A stretch of 64,000 nucleotides of DNA from Scytonematopsis contorta HA4267-MV1. Its GTDB lineage: Bacteria > Cyanobacteriota > Cyanobacteriia > Cyanobacteriales > Nostocaceae. Positions 9,613 through 19,521 of this stretch are shown piece after piece. The notes below the pieces were generated by a model. It was not told where the DNA came from. It searched no databases and worked only from the letters and a program-made list of their open reading frames with translations. Made by a program: the position numbers and the translations under genes. Positions within the stretch are counted from its first letter, which is position 1, and every line of letters begins with the position of its first letter. The stretch spans positions 62,001-126,000 of the forward strand of contig JAHHIC010000043.1 of NCBI GenBank assembly GCA_019359035.1, read 5' to 3'.

Positions 9613-11703
9613 ATGGCAGATTTAAATTCCAGCGTATCCACATCTACATCTACCGTCATCGATATTACTAGAGACCCTTTTAACAGCGACACAACTACGT
9701 TTACTGGTAGCAGTAGTAGTCCTATTCCTACAACTGCAGCACCACCGCAGTTGAGTCTAAATTTAACTTCTACCAATGTTTCGACAGGTCGTCCTGTTAC
9801 GGCAATTGCCCCAAACTTGTCCATTACTGACGCTGATGGTGGCACTTTACCAGGAGCGCGAGTATTCATCGATAATTACAATTCAAATCAAGACCGACTT
9901 GGTATTCTTGGGCAAGATGTCAACAGCGGTAATCTTTCGATTAACGGCGCAAATATTGGTTGGAGTTTCGACCCTAATACAGGGGTTCTAAGTTTTAATG
10001 GAGAGGCAAACAATGGGGTATACCAAGAAGCTTTACGTCGAGTAACCTACACCAATACAAGCAACGCCCCTGATACAACAGCCCGTAATATTCAATTTGC
10101 TCTTGGTAATTTACTGTCAAATCCAGAAAACGGGCACTTCTATGAATTCGTTTCTAGCCCAGCTGTTACTTGGACAGATGCTCGCAACCTCTCTAACGGT
10201 AAAAACTATTTTGGGCTTCAAGGTTACCTAGCAACCGTTACCTCCAGTAGAGAACAAAGCTTAATTCAACAAAAATTACAAAGAAACGGTTGGATAGGAG
10301 CTAGCGACGAAGCCGCACCTAATGAGTGGCGCTGGGTAACTGGACCAGAAGGGCTGCAAGATAATAATAGAGGTTTATTATTCTGGCGCGGACTGGGTGA
10401 CGGTGGTGCTGTTGATGGCAGATACAATAACTGGGAAACTGGCGAACCTAATAATAAAGCCCCTGGCGAATCCTACGCCCACATTATTAGCGACCCTAGG
10501 GCATATCCTGACGACCCCAATTCTGTAGGGAAATGGAATGACTTGACAAATTCTTTTGTAGTGCCCGATAGTCCATTTGAACCACAGGGCTACTTTGTAG
10601 AGTATGGAGGTTTGCCTGGAAGTGCTGATTTAAAACTTAGTGGCACAGTTTCTGTTAGTATCAATAACCAACAGAAAGCAGTTGCAGGTGGGAAAAATCT
10701 CCTTTGGCGTAACTTAAATTCAGGTGAAAACGCTATTTGGCAACTGGATAGCGCCACTCTTTTGGATTCTGCTTTAATTAGCCAAATACAAGACATAAAC
10801 TGGAAAATGATTGCCGCAGGCGATTTTAACGGCGACCGTAAAGATGATATCCTTTGGCGAAATGATAGCACAGGAGAAAACGCCATATGGTTAATGAACG
10901 GGTTTAATAACTTAAATGCGGATGAAAATTCTCGGAAATTCCTGCCACGGATTGAAGATGTGAACTGGAAAATGATTACCGCAGCTGACTTTAACGGGGA
11001 TGGAAAAGATGATATCCTTTGGCGTCACAGGCTTACCGGCGAAAATGCGATTTGGTTAATGGATGCGCCCACTGTCGCTAGCGACAATACTTATGCTTTT
11101 GATGGACAATTCATGGGTACAAGGTTTGTGAGGGACACTAACTGGAAAATGGTTGGAGCAGGTGATTTTGATGGCGACGGTAAAGCTGATATTGCATGGC
11201 ATAATGAAGTTTCCGGGGAAAACGCTATTTGGTTAATGGATGGTAGCAGGTCTAAAGATGGAGGGGAAAAATTCATTACTAGGGTAGATGATACTGACTG
11301 GAAGATTGATGCGGTTGGTGATTTTGATGGTGATGGTAAATCAGACCTTGCTTGGCGTAATCGTAGAACAGGTGAAAATGCTGTTTGGTTAGTGGACGCG
11401 ACCCGCTTAAATGGTCAAAACTTCTTCACAGACGGTAAATTTATTGTGGATGAAAATGGTAGACCTTCAACAGTAGCAGACACTAACTGGAGAATTGAAA
11501 CTGCTGGAGATACAAATGGGGATGGAAAGTCTGATTTAATATGGCGCTTCTACGGTACAGGTACAAATTCTGGGATTAATGCTGTATGGCAGATGAATGG
11601 TGCTGTTGCGGCTTCTAGTGGGGCAAAGTTTATTACTCGTGGCGGCACTAATGTACTTGTAGGTGATTTAAATTGGGACATTATTGACTCGTACGTAGCT
11701 TAA
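9613..11703 (+). CDS. C-type-lectin-like / FG-GAP repeat protein, paralogue 1
   Basis: 696 aa, three parts. Residues about 38-165: cadherin-like beta domain (PPQLSLNLTSTN...ADGGTLPGARVFIDNY...ALRRVTYTNT). About 169-335: C-type-lectin-like domain with the family hallmarks WIGASD, EPNN, GKWND and the closing YFVEYGG. About 358-690: five FG-GAP/VCBS-like Asp-rich repeats (DFNGDGKDDILWR...TGENAIWLMD). It ends in the tail DLNWDIIDSYVA shared by all four paralogues. No N-terminal signal peptide, so secretion may use a C-terminal signal (inference). The RBS GAGAGGA precedes the ATG. The central FG-GAP segment (around residues 480-600) is nearly identical to that of the paralogue at 19849. Likely role: extracellular carbohydrate or matrix binding; ligand unknown. 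Confidence 0.85.
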   Translation: MADLNSSVSTSTSTVIDITRDPFNSDTTTFTGSSSSPIPTTAAPPQLSLNLTSTNVSTGRPVTAIAPNLSITDADGGTLPGARVFIDNYNSNQDRLGILGQDVNSGNLSINGANIGWSFDPNTGVLSFNGEANNGVYQEALRRVTYTNTSNAPDTTARNIQFALGNLLSNPENGHFYEFVSSPAVTWTDARNLSNGKNYFGLQGYLATVTSSREQSLIQQKLQRNGWIGASDEAAPNEWRWVTGPEGLQDNNRGLLFWRGLGDGGAVDGRYNNWETGEPNNKAPGESYAHIISDPRAYPDDPNSVGKWNDLTNSFVVPDSPFEPQGYFVEYGGLPGSADLKLSGTVSVSINNQQKAVAGGKNLLWRNLNSGENAIWQLDSATLLDSALISQIQDINWKMIAAGDFNGDRKDDILWRNDSTGENAIWLMNGFNNLNADENSRKFLPRIEDVNWKMITAADFNGDGKDDILWRHRLTGENAIWLMDAPTVASDNTYAFDGQFMGTRFVRDTNWKMVGAGDFDGDGKADIAWHNEVSGENAIWLMDGSRSKDGGEKFITRVDDTDWKIDAVGDFDGDGKSDLAWRNRRTGENAVWLVDATRLNGQNFFTDGKFIVDENGRPSTVADTNWRIETAGDTNGDGKSDLIWRFYGTGTNSGINAVWQMNGAVAASSGAKFITRGGTNVLVGDLNWDIIDSYVA

Positions 11704-11779
11704 AAGTTTTGAGTTTTGAGTTTTGAGTTTTAAGTTTTGAGTTTTAAGTTTTGAGTTTTGAGTTTTGAGTTTTAAGTTT
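11704..11779. repeat. TTTTGAG heptanucleotide tandem repeat (STRR)
   Basis: About ten units of AGTTTTG/TTTTGAG with TTTTAAG variants directly follow the stop of the first lectin gene. This is a short tandemly repeated repetitive sequence of the type common between genes of heterocystous cyanobacteria. Related arrays lie at 32250 and 35761. Confidence 0.85.
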
Positions 11780-11992
11780 GTATCGGTTGAGTTGTTCGCG
11801 TAGCGTAACGCTTCGTCATGGCTTTGGGAAACTGAAATTTTTAATATTTATAATTAATCATAAGTATAAATAGCTACAAATATGTTTGTTGCAATCCGCT
11901 TGTTTTATTCAGCACTGGGTATGTATTCTTATCAAAGTTTGTAGAAGTGATTGTAAAACATAGTATTTTTACCGAAATTTAGGAGAAAAGTT

Positions 11993-14020
11993 GTGACAGA
12001 CCCGATTAGAACCAGCCCTTTAGAACTAATACCGACCTCACCAGTCTTACCGACAAATGCAACACCGCCGGAACTGAGGTTAAATTTAACTCAAACAAAT
12101 TCTTTTATCGGTCGTCCAGCTGCCCAAATTGCTCCAAATTTAGAAATTGTAGACTCTGACGGTGGAAATTTGCCAGGAGCAAGGGTACTAATTGATAATT
12201 ATACTTCTGGAGAAACCCTTGGTATTTCTGGACAAAGTGGTACAAATGGTAATATCGCCGGAACTTCTATCAATTGGAGATTCGATGCTGCAGAGGGTGT
12301 ACTTGTATTTACTGGTGAGGCCAGCAATGCGGCTTATCAAAACGCTCTACGTCTGGTAACTTATAGCACCACAAGTACAACACCAAGCACAACACCCCGC
12401 ACAGTTCAATTTAGTCTTGGAAATCTGCTGTCAAATCCAGAAAACGGTAACTTCTACGAATTTGTCAGATTTAACAACGGCGATAATATTACCTGGACAA
12501 ATTCACGGTCTGCTGCTAGTAACAGAAACTATCTGGGGCTTACTGGCTATTTGGCAACTATCACTTCCGCAAGAGAACAAACTTTTATTGCAACCAGAGT
12601 AGACGGAAACGGTTGGATTGGAGCTAGTGATGCAACAATAGCTGATGATTGGCGCTGGGTAACTGGTCCAGAAGGACGAGCAAATGATAATGCTGGTACT
12701 CCCTTCTGGAGTGGACGAATTAGGTCTCAAGGTGGTACGGAAGTTAATAATAGCTATGCCAACTGGCAAACAAACGAACCTAACAACGTGGGTAATAATG
12801 AGTCCTACGGTCACATTATTGGCAACGCTAATGCGTATCCAAATGATTCAACTGCAGTTGGTAAATGGAACGACCTTGCAGATGGTGGAGGAACTGATGC
12901 GTTTAGACCTCTGGGTTATGTAGTTGAGTACGGTGGTTTAGAAGCAACACCTTTAAAACTCTCAGGAAGCGTTTCTGTTAATATTACGCAAGCAACTGCA
13001 AATTCTGTTACAGGTGGAAATCATCTTTTATGGCGCAATCTTAGCTCTGGGGAGAACGCAACTTGGCGTCTGAATGGTACAACTCTTACCGAGGGTAAAT
13101 TTATTACGCAATTGCAAGACAGGAATTGGAAAATGATTACCGCTGCTGACTTTGATGGCAATGGTAAAGATGATGTACTTTGGCGCAACGAAGCCAATGG
13201 CGAAAATGCGATTTGGCTTCTGAATGGTTTAGATGAGGCAAGCACTGATGGCAGTTCTCGCAGATTCATAGCGCCAGTTAGTGACATTAATTGGCAAATA
13301 ATTACCGCAGCAGACTTTAACGGTGACCGCAAGGCTGATATCCTCTGGCGCAATAAGTTGACAGGAGAAAATGCGGTATGGTTTGCAAACGCTAGCAGCG
13401 TTGACTCCACCAACGGTCGTTTCCTTACTGATGGACAGTTTATAACCACACCAATACAGGATAGAAACTGGACAATGGTGGGTGCTGGAGACTTTGATGC
13501 TGACGGTAAAGCTGATATTGCATGGCGTAATGAAGCCACAGGAGAAAATGCAATTTGGTTAATGGATGGTGTAGCAATTAAACCCAACGGAGGAAGATTT
13601 ATCACAAGCGTAGCTGGTACAGACTGGAAAGTCGCAACAATTGGAGACTTTAATGGAGATGGCAAATCTGACCTAGCTTGGCGTAATTCTGCAACAGGTG
13701 AAAATGCTGTTTGGTTTGTGGACACAACTCGATTGGATGGTCAAAACTTCTTCGCTGATGGTAAATTTATTTTAAGCGAAAATAATACGCCTATATTAGT
13801 CCAAGATAGAAACTGGGTAATTGAGACCGCAGGAGATGCAAACTCTGATGGTAAGTCTGACTTAATTTGGCGTAATTTTGCGACTGATGAAACGGCGGTT
13901 TGGCTGATGAACGGAAATATTGCAGCTTCGTCTGGCACAAGAGTAGTGAACGATACTAACGGTGCTACGGTACGTACTGGCAATATTGACTGGGACATTA
14001 TCGACTCTTACGTAGCTTAA
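11993..14020 (+). CDS. C-type-lectin-like / FG-GAP repeat protein, paralogue 2
   Basis: 675 aa with the same three-part plan as its neighbours: cadherin-like domain (PPELRLNLTQTNSFIGRP...), lectin-like domain (WIGASD, EPNNVGNNESY, GKWNDL, YVVEYGG), then FG-GAP repeats from about residue 340 (DFDGNGKDDVLWRN..., DFNGDRKADILWRN..., DFDADGKADIAWRN...). Tail: NIDWDIIDSYVA. The GTG start is supported by AGGAG seven bases upstream (TTTAGGAGAAAAGTTGTG), an arrangement almost identical to that before the GTG of paralogue 4 at 17410. The lectin domain has extra residues (FNNGDNITW) relative to paralogue 1. No signal peptide. Ligand unknown. Confidence 0.85.
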   Translation: MTDPIRTSPLELIPTSPVLPTNATPPELRLNLTQTNSFIGRPAAQIAPNLEIVDSDGGNLPGARVLIDNYTSGETLGISGQSGTNGNIAGTSINWRFDAAEGVLVFTGEASNAAYQNALRLVTYSTTSTTPSTTPRTVQFSLGNLLSNPENGNFYEFVRFNNGDNITWTNSRSAASNRNYLGLTGYLATITSAREQTFIATRVDGNGWIGASDATIADDWRWVTGPEGRANDNAGTPFWSGRIRSQGGTEVNNSYANWQTNEPNNVGNNESYGHIIGNANAYPNDSTAVGKWNDLADGGGTDAFRPLGYVVEYGGLEATPLKLSGSVSVNITQATANSVTGGNHLLWRNLSSGENATWRLNGTTLTEGKFITQLQDRNWKMITAADFDGNGKDDVLWRNEANGENAIWLLNGLDEASTDGSSRRFIAPVSDINWQIITAADFNGDRKADILWRNKLTGENAVWFANASSVDSTNGRFLTDGQFITTPIQDRNWTMVGAGDFDADGKADIAWRNEATGENAIWLMDGVAIKPNGGRFITSVAGTDWKVATIGDFNGDGKSDLAWRNSATGENAVWFVDTTRLDGQNFFADGKFILSENNTPILVQDRNWVIETAGDANSDGKSDLIWRNFATDETAVWLMNGNIAASSGTRVVNDTNGATVRTGNIDWDIIDSYVA

Positions 14021-14056
14021 AAGTTTTGAGTACTGGTGTGTTTATACAGCACTCTA

Positions 14057-14093
14057 ATATAGAGACCTTACATATGAGGTCTCTATATTTTTT
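14057..14093 (+). terminator. Terminator hairpin after paralogue 2
   Basis: ATATAGAGACCT and AGGTCTCTATAT form a 12-bp stem followed by a T run, 37 bases after the stop. It is a variant of the GTAGAGACG palindrome family. Confidence 0.7.
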
Positions 14094-14117
14094 ATTCAGG
14101 CTATGGTTGTTAAAGAG

Positions 14118-14153
14118 TTAAATTGAGATATTGTTGACTCTCACATAGCTTTA
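14118..14153 (+). pseudogene. Ghost of a further lectin paralogue (3' end only)
   Basis: Read from 14118, this stretch gives L-N-stop-D-I-V-D-S-H-I-A, matching the tail LNWDIVDSHIA of the paralogue ending at 16883, with Trp TGG changed to TGA and the terminal stop changed to TTA. The DNA matches that tail at most positions. Shortly after come TTCCCAGAAACC, resembling TTCCCAGAAGCC downstream of the 16883 stop, and a terminator-like hairpin. This looks like the remnant left after deletion of a fifth lectin gene. No upstream coding remnant is visible. Confidence 0.6.
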
Positions 14154-14172
14154 AAACGTATTCCCAGAAACC

Positions 14173-14211
14173 TTGTATAAAAGTGATTAATTGCTTTTAT
14201 ACAAAATTTTT
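14173..14211 (+). terminator. Hairpin plus T run after the ghost gene
   Basis: TTGTATAAAAG and CTTTTATACAA form a perfect 11-bp stem with a 10-base loop, followed by AATTTTT. Its place just after the ghost tail fits a surviving terminator. Confidence 0.6.
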
Positions 14212-14386
14212 CGCTGACCAAAAGAAGACAGAAACCAAAGGGAAGGGGAAGTTATGAGGGTAACAACCAATACCCCATTTCTTCCTTTGCAGGGAGAAAT
14301 AGGGTACAAGCCCCAGCAAACGCTACGCCAGGTGGTCTTTAATTATTTTTAGTATCGAAAAGCACTTAACTACATATACAGTTTCA

Positions 14387-14440
14387 ATACCTTCTTCCTT
14401 CTATGAACCTTCTGCCCTCTGCCTTCTACCTTCTTTTTGA
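14387..14440. repeat. CCTTCTn heptamer-like repeat in the 14021-14828 gap
   Basis: Degenerate repeats of CTTCTGC/CCTTCTA type (CCTTCTGCCCTCTGCCTTC...) form an STRR-like tract. The remainder of the 808-base gap, to the RBS before 14829, is AT-rich and shows no gene. Confidence 0.6.
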
Positions 14441-14828
14441 CACATAATTAATTTGCAAATTCACGTTATCTTTATATTATTAAAATTTTAGATGAAATTA
14501 GTTTAAAGTATACGATAAATATTTTAATTATTCGCATAATATGTAAACTGGTAATATCAGTAAAAATACATAATTAACAATGTATTTTATACTTATTGTC
14601 GCCAACTAGGATGTTGCTCTTTAGAAGTCTACCCGCTTTATTAATAGCTAAAAATAAAAATGCTGCTGTTCGTTCAGTTAAGACAAGTTGAAGTTTAACT
14701 AAACATTGGCAGTTGATTATTACGAGTTAGCATCACCAATTAACTACATTGCTCCGCAATTTCTAATTAGCATAGTTGATATGTCTGTTTATTATCTAAA
14801 ATCACGTTTTAATTACTAGGAGCAAAGA

Positions 14829-16883
14829 ATGGCAACACCCTTATCAAACGCACCAAACCTGGAATTGAGCCAAAGTCCTACCAACTTTTCAATTAATAAT
14901 TCATCTACAGTAATTGCTCCTGGTTTGCAAATTCTTAGCTTGAACAATACTGCTAGTAGTTTGCCTAAAGCACAAGTTTCCATCACTAATTATACTTCAA
15001 GCTCAACAGAAAGCTTGAGTGTAGTTGGTGCTGCAGTTGGTGCGACAAGCGGCACTATAGGCAGTACTGCCATAACTTGGAACTATGCTTCCGGAGTCAT
15101 TACCTTAACAGGTAGCGCAAGTTATTCAGATTACCAGACCGCTTTACGCCAGATAACTTACAACAATACAAGCCCAATCTTAAATACTACACGCGATATT
15201 CGCTTCACCCTCGGTGATTTAGCCATAAACGCAGCAGGCGACCGCGCTTACAAGTTTGTTGCTTCTCCCAGTAATTCTTGGGGGAATGCTAACAGCGCAG
15301 CGACTACCGACAATTATTTTGGAAGTAGAGGTTATTTAGCAACCATTACTTCTCAGGTGGAAAATGACATTGTTCAATCACTCTTAATTTCACCGCAAGT
15401 CAACGCTTGGATTGGGGGAAGTGATAGAGGTACAGAAGGTCAGTGGCGTTGGGTAACAGGTCCGGAAGGAGAAGCAAGCTCTGGTAGTGGTACATTATTC
15501 TACCAAAACGGAACTACTGATACCAATTCAGCTACTGGCAGTTGGTCTCCAGCTACTAGTACCCCAGGATATAGTAATTGGTTTAATTCTGAGCCTAACA
15601 ACTTTAATAATGATGAAGACTATGCTTACATTATGGGCAATAGTGCTTTTTCAAGTGCTGAACAAGGTAAATGGAGTGACGGACCAACCGTAAATAACTT
15701 AGGCGGTCAATATGGTGCTGATGGTTATATCGTTGAGTATGGTGGCTTAACAGGTCAGCCAATTTTAAAGCTTGCTGGTATCACGACCATTAACTTTACA
15801 AACCCAATTTCAACAATTGTCGGAGGTAGTAATATTACTCTCCGTAACTATAACTCAGGTGAGAATGCTATTTGGCAACTTAACGGCGCAACTTTAACTG
15901 CCGCTAATTTGATTACGCCAGTAACAGATAAAAATTGGGTAATGGTTGCCTCTGCTGACTTTAACGGTGATGGTAAAGACGACCTACTCTGGCGTAACTA
16001 CAACAATGGCGAAAATGCAATCTGGCTGAAAGATGGCAATAATCTTAATAGTTTCAGTTCTGCTGGGGCAAAGTTCATAACGCAAGTTGCAGATACCAGC
16101 TGGAAAATGATTACCGCAGCTGACTTTAATGGCGACGGGAAGGCTGATATTCTCTGGCGTAACAGCCGCAGTGGTGAGAATGCAATTTGGTTTATGGATG
16201 CGAGCGTCGTAACTAACGACGGTCGTTATGTTTCTAATAGTCAGTTCTTCACTAATTCTCTTAGATTTATAGATACAAACTGGGAGATGGTAGGTGCTGG
16301 CAACTTTGATGCTGATAACAAAGCTGATATTGTATGGCGTAATAAAGTTACCGGAGAAAATGCTATTTGGTTAATGGATGGAATAACTGGTTCATCTGTT
16401 GTGGATGGTTCAGTTGGAACACCAGTAGCATCTAAAGCAGGTGGTACAAGATTCATCGAGACAGTAGCTGATACGGATTGGAAGATTGTAGGCATTGGGG
16501 ACTTTGATGGCGATAATAAATCTGACCTCGTTTGGCGCAACAATCGCACAGGAGAAAATGCGATTTGGACGGTAGACACGACCCAAACAAATCCTGCTGG
16601 AAACTTTTTAACCAACGGTCAATTCATCTTAGATAGAACAACTGGAGTAAAAGCTATTGCGGATGGCGGCTGGAGAATTGAGGCTGTTGGGGACACTAAC
16701 TCTGACGGTAAATCTGATTTAATATGGCGCAACTACAGTTTAGGTGTCGATTCTGACAAAGAAGCTGTCTGGCAGATGAGCGGTAATGTATCTAATGGTG
16801 GACGATACGTAACTATCGCTAACGGTAATACAGCATTGACTGGTGACCTAAATTGGGATATTGTTGACTCTCATATTGCTTAA
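14829..16883 (+). CDS. C-type-lectin-like / FG-GAP repeat protein, paralogue 3 (divergent N-terminal half)
   Basis: 684 aa. It has the same plan as the other paralogues but a more diverged first half: the cadherin-like domain reads NLELSQSPTNFSINNSS... and lacks the DADGGTLPGARVFIDNY block, and the lectin-like domain uses WIGGSDRGTEGQWRW, EPNNFNNDEDY, GKWSDG and YIVEYGG. FG-GAP repeats start near residue 335. The segment around residues 475-600 (NWEMVGAGNFDADNKADIVW..., GTPVASKAGGT) is nearly identical to the paralogue at 17410, so the second half has probably been homogenised while the first half diverged. Tail DLNWDIVDSHIA. AGGAG lies eight bases before the ATG. A terminator follows. Confidence 0.85.
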   Translation: MATPLSNAPNLELSQSPTNFSINNSSTVIAPGLQILSLNNTASSLPKAQVSITNYTSSSTESLSVVGAAVGATSGTIGSTAITWNYASGVITLTGSASYSDYQTALRQITYNNTSPILNTTRDIRFTLGDLAINAAGDRAYKFVASPSNSWGNANSAATTDNYFGSRGYLATITSQVENDIVQSLLISPQVNAWIGGSDRGTEGQWRWVTGPEGEASSGSGTLFYQNGTTDTNSATGSWSPATSTPGYSNWFNSEPNNFNNDEDYAYIMGNSAFSSAEQGKWSDGPTVNNLGGQYGADGYIVEYGGLTGQPILKLAGITTINFTNPISTIVGGSNITLRNYNSGENAIWQLNGATLTAANLITPVTDKNWVMVASADFNGDGKDDLLWRNYNNGENAIWLKDGNNLNSFSSAGAKFITQVADTSWKMITAADFNGDGKADILWRNSRSGENAIWFMDASVVTNDGRYVSNSQFFTNSLRFIDTNWEMVGAGNFDADNKADIVWRNKVTGENAIWLMDGITGSSVVDGSVGTPVASKAGGTRFIETVADTDWKIVGIGDFDGDNKSDLVWRNNRTGENAIWTVDTTQTNPAGNFLTNGQFILDRTTGVKAIADGGWRIEAVGDTNSDGKSDLIWRNYSLGVDSDKEAVWQMSGNVSNGGRYVTIANGNTALTGDLNWDIVDSHIA

Positions 16884-16933
16884 AAAGTTCCCGGCTCATT
16901 AATTGTTTTCATGATGAATAACTAAGTCATTTC

Positions 16934-16972
16934 CCAGAAGCCCTTCCTATCAAGAATAGGGGGCTTCTTTCA
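16934..16972 (+). terminator. Rho-independent terminator after paralogue 3
   Basis: AGAAGCCCTTCCTAT pairs with AATAGGGGGCTTCT, followed by TTCATTTTG. It lies about 50 bases after the stop. Confidence 0.75.
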
Positions 16973-17034
16973 TTTTGTTAATCAAATTGTATCACCGTAA
17001 AAATTTACATAATTTTTATAAATCCGCGTTTGGC

Positions 17035-17152
17035 ATAAATTTTACTTTAAGTATCAAGGATAACTTTTTAATTTCTCTCAGATATGTGTATATTTCTAAT
17101 TAAAGCACTTGGGGAAATTACTGGACATGCATAGGATTACCTAAGTGTTTAT
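17035..17152 (+). promoter_or_regulatory. Upstream block shared with paralogue 5 (in gap 16973-17409)
   Basis: Two blocks recur before the gene at 19849 in the same order: AATTTTACTT(T/G)AAGTAT...GGATAAC (17037 and 19651) and CCTAAGTGTTTAT (17140 and 19754). The upstream DNA was therefore duplicated with the gene or retained for co-regulation. No exact promoter can be assigned. The rest of the gap is AT-rich, ending in TTAGGAGAAAGTT before GTG 17410. Confidence 0.5.
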
Positions 17153-17409
17153 ATTATCAGTATCTAATAAATCAGATTATTAGATATAAGCTGTTATTTG
17201 GGCGTCTACCAGTATCACAATGAACTATATTAAGACGATTAATATGGTTCGGGTTGAATCTTGATAACAATTGAGTAGACTTATTATTCAGTCAAAAAAA
17301 ATTGTGTATAAATTTTTTCAACATTAAGTACTAAGTAATTTATACTTAGCCGACTTTGCGTGCAAATTTATAGTCAAGAATTGTGTTTGTTATAATTTAG
17401 GAGAAAGTT

Positions 17410-19452
17410 GTGGCGAATAGTTTATCTCTGGAAAATTCATCTAGTTTAAACGTCCAAGCAGTAAACGTTGCACCAGAATTGCGGCTAAACCAGCTTGAGT
17501 CTAACGTATTTATTGGTCGTCCAAGTCTACAAATTGCTCCCAATTTAGAAATTGTTGACTCTGACGGCGGTACTTTGGCTGGAGCACGAGTGTTTGTTGA
17601 TAACTATGATGCCGCTCAAGACCGTCTTGGTATTGCCGGACAAACTGGTGCTAGTGGCAAATTGACTGTGGCTGGTACTGAAATTAATTGGAGCATTAAC
17701 AATACTACAGGTGTTGTCAGCTTCGATGGTATTGCTGAGAACTCTGTTTATCAAAATGCTTTACGTCAAGTAACTTTCAATAGCTTAAGTAACACTCCCA
17801 GTACTACACCACGTAATATTCAATTCGTTCTCGGCAATTTGCTGGTCAACCCAGAAAATGGTCATTTTTACGAATTTGTTACCAATAATGGTATTTCTTG
17901 GACATCTGCTAGAGGTGAGGCTAATGGTAAAAGCTACCTTGGGCTTCAAGGTTACCTAGCAACCATCACATCATCAAGAGAACAAGATTTTATTCAACAA
18001 AGAGTACAAGGTAATGGTTGGATTGGAGCTAGTGATGCAAATACACCAGGTGATTGGCGTTGGGTGACGGGACCAGAAGCACAAGAAAATGATGGTGCAG
18101 GTCGGCAGTTCTGGTCTGGAGGAGCAAATGGAAGTGCTATTTCAGGTCGCTATGCTAACTGGCAACCAAATGAACCAAATAATTTTGGTGGTGATGAATC
18201 CTACGCTCACATCATTGGTAATCGAAATGCATATCCTAACGACCCTAATGCTCTTGGAAAATGGAATGACCTCCGCGATGCATTTCCCCTTGGTTCTCCA
18301 TATACACCTCAAGGCTATATCGTTGAGTACGGTGGTTTTAGTGGAGAAGCAACTTTAAAATATAGTGGTTCTGTTGCTGTTAATGTTAAAAGTCAATCCC
18401 TAGCAATTACAGGTGGCAGTAATATCACCTGGCGCAATAATGCTTCTGGTGAAAATGCTATTTGGCAACTTAATGGTGCCAACCTCGTTGCCTCTGACTT
18501 AATTACACCAGTACCAGATAAAAACTGGACAATGGTTGCTTCTGGCGACTTTAATGGGGATGGAAAAGATGACCTCCTCTGGCGTAACGGTAGTACAGGT
18601 GAAAATGCTATCTGGTTAATGAACGGTTTTAACAACCTAAACGCAACTTCTCAAAAGTTTATCACGCAAGTTGCGGATGTAAGCTGGAAAATGATTACGG
18701 CTGCCGACTTTAATGGAGACGGGAAGGCTGATATTCTTTGGCGTAACGGTAGTACAGGTGAAAATGCAATTTGGTTTATGGATGCAAACACCGTGACTAG
18801 CGATGGTCGTTATGCTTCTAATGGTCAGTTCTTCGATAGCTCTCTAAGATTTACAGGTACAAACTGGGAAATGGTTGGTGCTGGTAACTTTGATGCTGAC
18901 AATAAAGCTGATATTGTATGGCGAAATAAAGTCACCGGAGAAAATGCTATTTGGTTAATGGATGGAACAACTGGTGCATCTGTAGTGGATGGTCCGATTG
19001 GTACTCCCGTAGCATCTAAAGCAGGTGGAACAAAATTCATCACGACAGTAGCTGATAGCAATTGGAAGATTGTAGGGATTGGCGACTTTAATGGTGATAA
19101 TAAATCAGACCTAGCTTGGCACAACAGCAGCACAGGTGAAAGCGCCATTTGGACGATAGACACGACCCAAACAAATTCTGCTGGGAACTTTTTAAGCAAC
19201 GGACAATTTATTGTAGATGAAGCTGGTACTAAGGCTCTATACCAAGGTAACGACTGGAGAATTAAGGCTGTTGGAGATACAAACAATGATGGAAAGTCTG
19301 ATTTAGTATGGCGTAATTATGCTACTGATATCAATGTTGTCTGGCAAATGAACGGTAATGTTGTTAGTAGTAGACAAACAGTAACAAAGAATAATGGCAC
19401 AGTGCTTACAGGTGACCTGAATTGGGATATTGTTGACCCTTACATTGCGTAA
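17410..19452 (+). CDS. C-type-lectin-like / FG-GAP repeat protein, paralogue 4
   Basis: 680 aa. Cadherin-like domain (APELRLNQLESNVFIGRPS...SDGGTLAGARVFVDNYD...ALRQVTFNS), lectin-like domain (WIGASDANTPGDWRWV, EPNNFGGDESY, GKWNDL, YIVEYGG), then FG-GAP repeats (DFNGDGKDDLLWRNGSTGENAIW... and others). The GTG start has AGGAG six to seven bases upstream. The first half resembles paralogues 1, 2 and 5, whereas the later FG-GAP half (including GTPVASKAGGT) is nearly identical to paralogue 3, a mosaic pattern. Tail DLNWDIVDPYIA. A terminator hairpin follows. No signal peptide; ligand unknown. Confidence 0.85.
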   Translation: MANSLSLENSSSLNVQAVNVAPELRLNQLESNVFIGRPSLQIAPNLEIVDSDGGTLAGARVFVDNYDAAQDRLGIAGQTGASGKLTVAGTEINWSINNTTGVVSFDGIAENSVYQNALRQVTFNSLSNTPSTTPRNIQFVLGNLLVNPENGHFYEFVTNNGISWTSARGEANGKSYLGLQGYLATITSSREQDFIQQRVQGNGWIGASDANTPGDWRWVTGPEAQENDGAGRQFWSGGANGSAISGRYANWQPNEPNNFGGDESYAHIIGNRNAYPNDPNALGKWNDLRDAFPLGSPYTPQGYIVEYGGFSGEATLKYSGSVAVNVKSQSLAITGGSNITWRNNASGENAIWQLNGANLVASDLITPVPDKNWTMVASGDFNGDGKDDLLWRNGSTGENAIWLMNGFNNLNATSQKFITQVADVSWKMITAADFNGDGKADILWRNGSTGENAIWFMDANTVTSDGRYASNGQFFDSSLRFTGTNWEMVGAGNFDADNKADIVWRNKVTGENAIWLMDGTTGASVVDGPIGTPVASKAGGTKFITTVADSNWKIVGIGDFNGDNKSDLAWHNSSTGESAIWTIDTTQTNSAGNFLSNGQFIVDEAGTKALYQGNDWRIKAVGDTNNDGKSDLVWRNYATDINVVWQMNGNVVSSRQTVTKNNGTVLTGDLNWDIVDPYIA

Positions 19453-19484
19453 TAATCAATATTATTCGTAACTTAAATATTTGT

Positions 19485-19521
19485 AAGTTGGGTTTACTAA
19501 AGCGTCAACCCAACTTTTTTT
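19485..19521 (+). terminator. Terminator after paralogue 4
   Basis: AAGTTGGGTT and AACCCAACTT form a 10-bp stem followed by TTTTTG. It uses the GTTGGGTT repeat word seen at 656 and 61085. The remainder of the 19453-19848 gap holds the shared upstream blocks described under 17035. Confidence 0.75.

Noticed and set aside
9446-9643. 65-codon minus-strand ORF upstream of lectin paralogue 1
   Set aside because: It overlaps the RBS and start of the lectin gene and shows no RBS or recognisable sequence.
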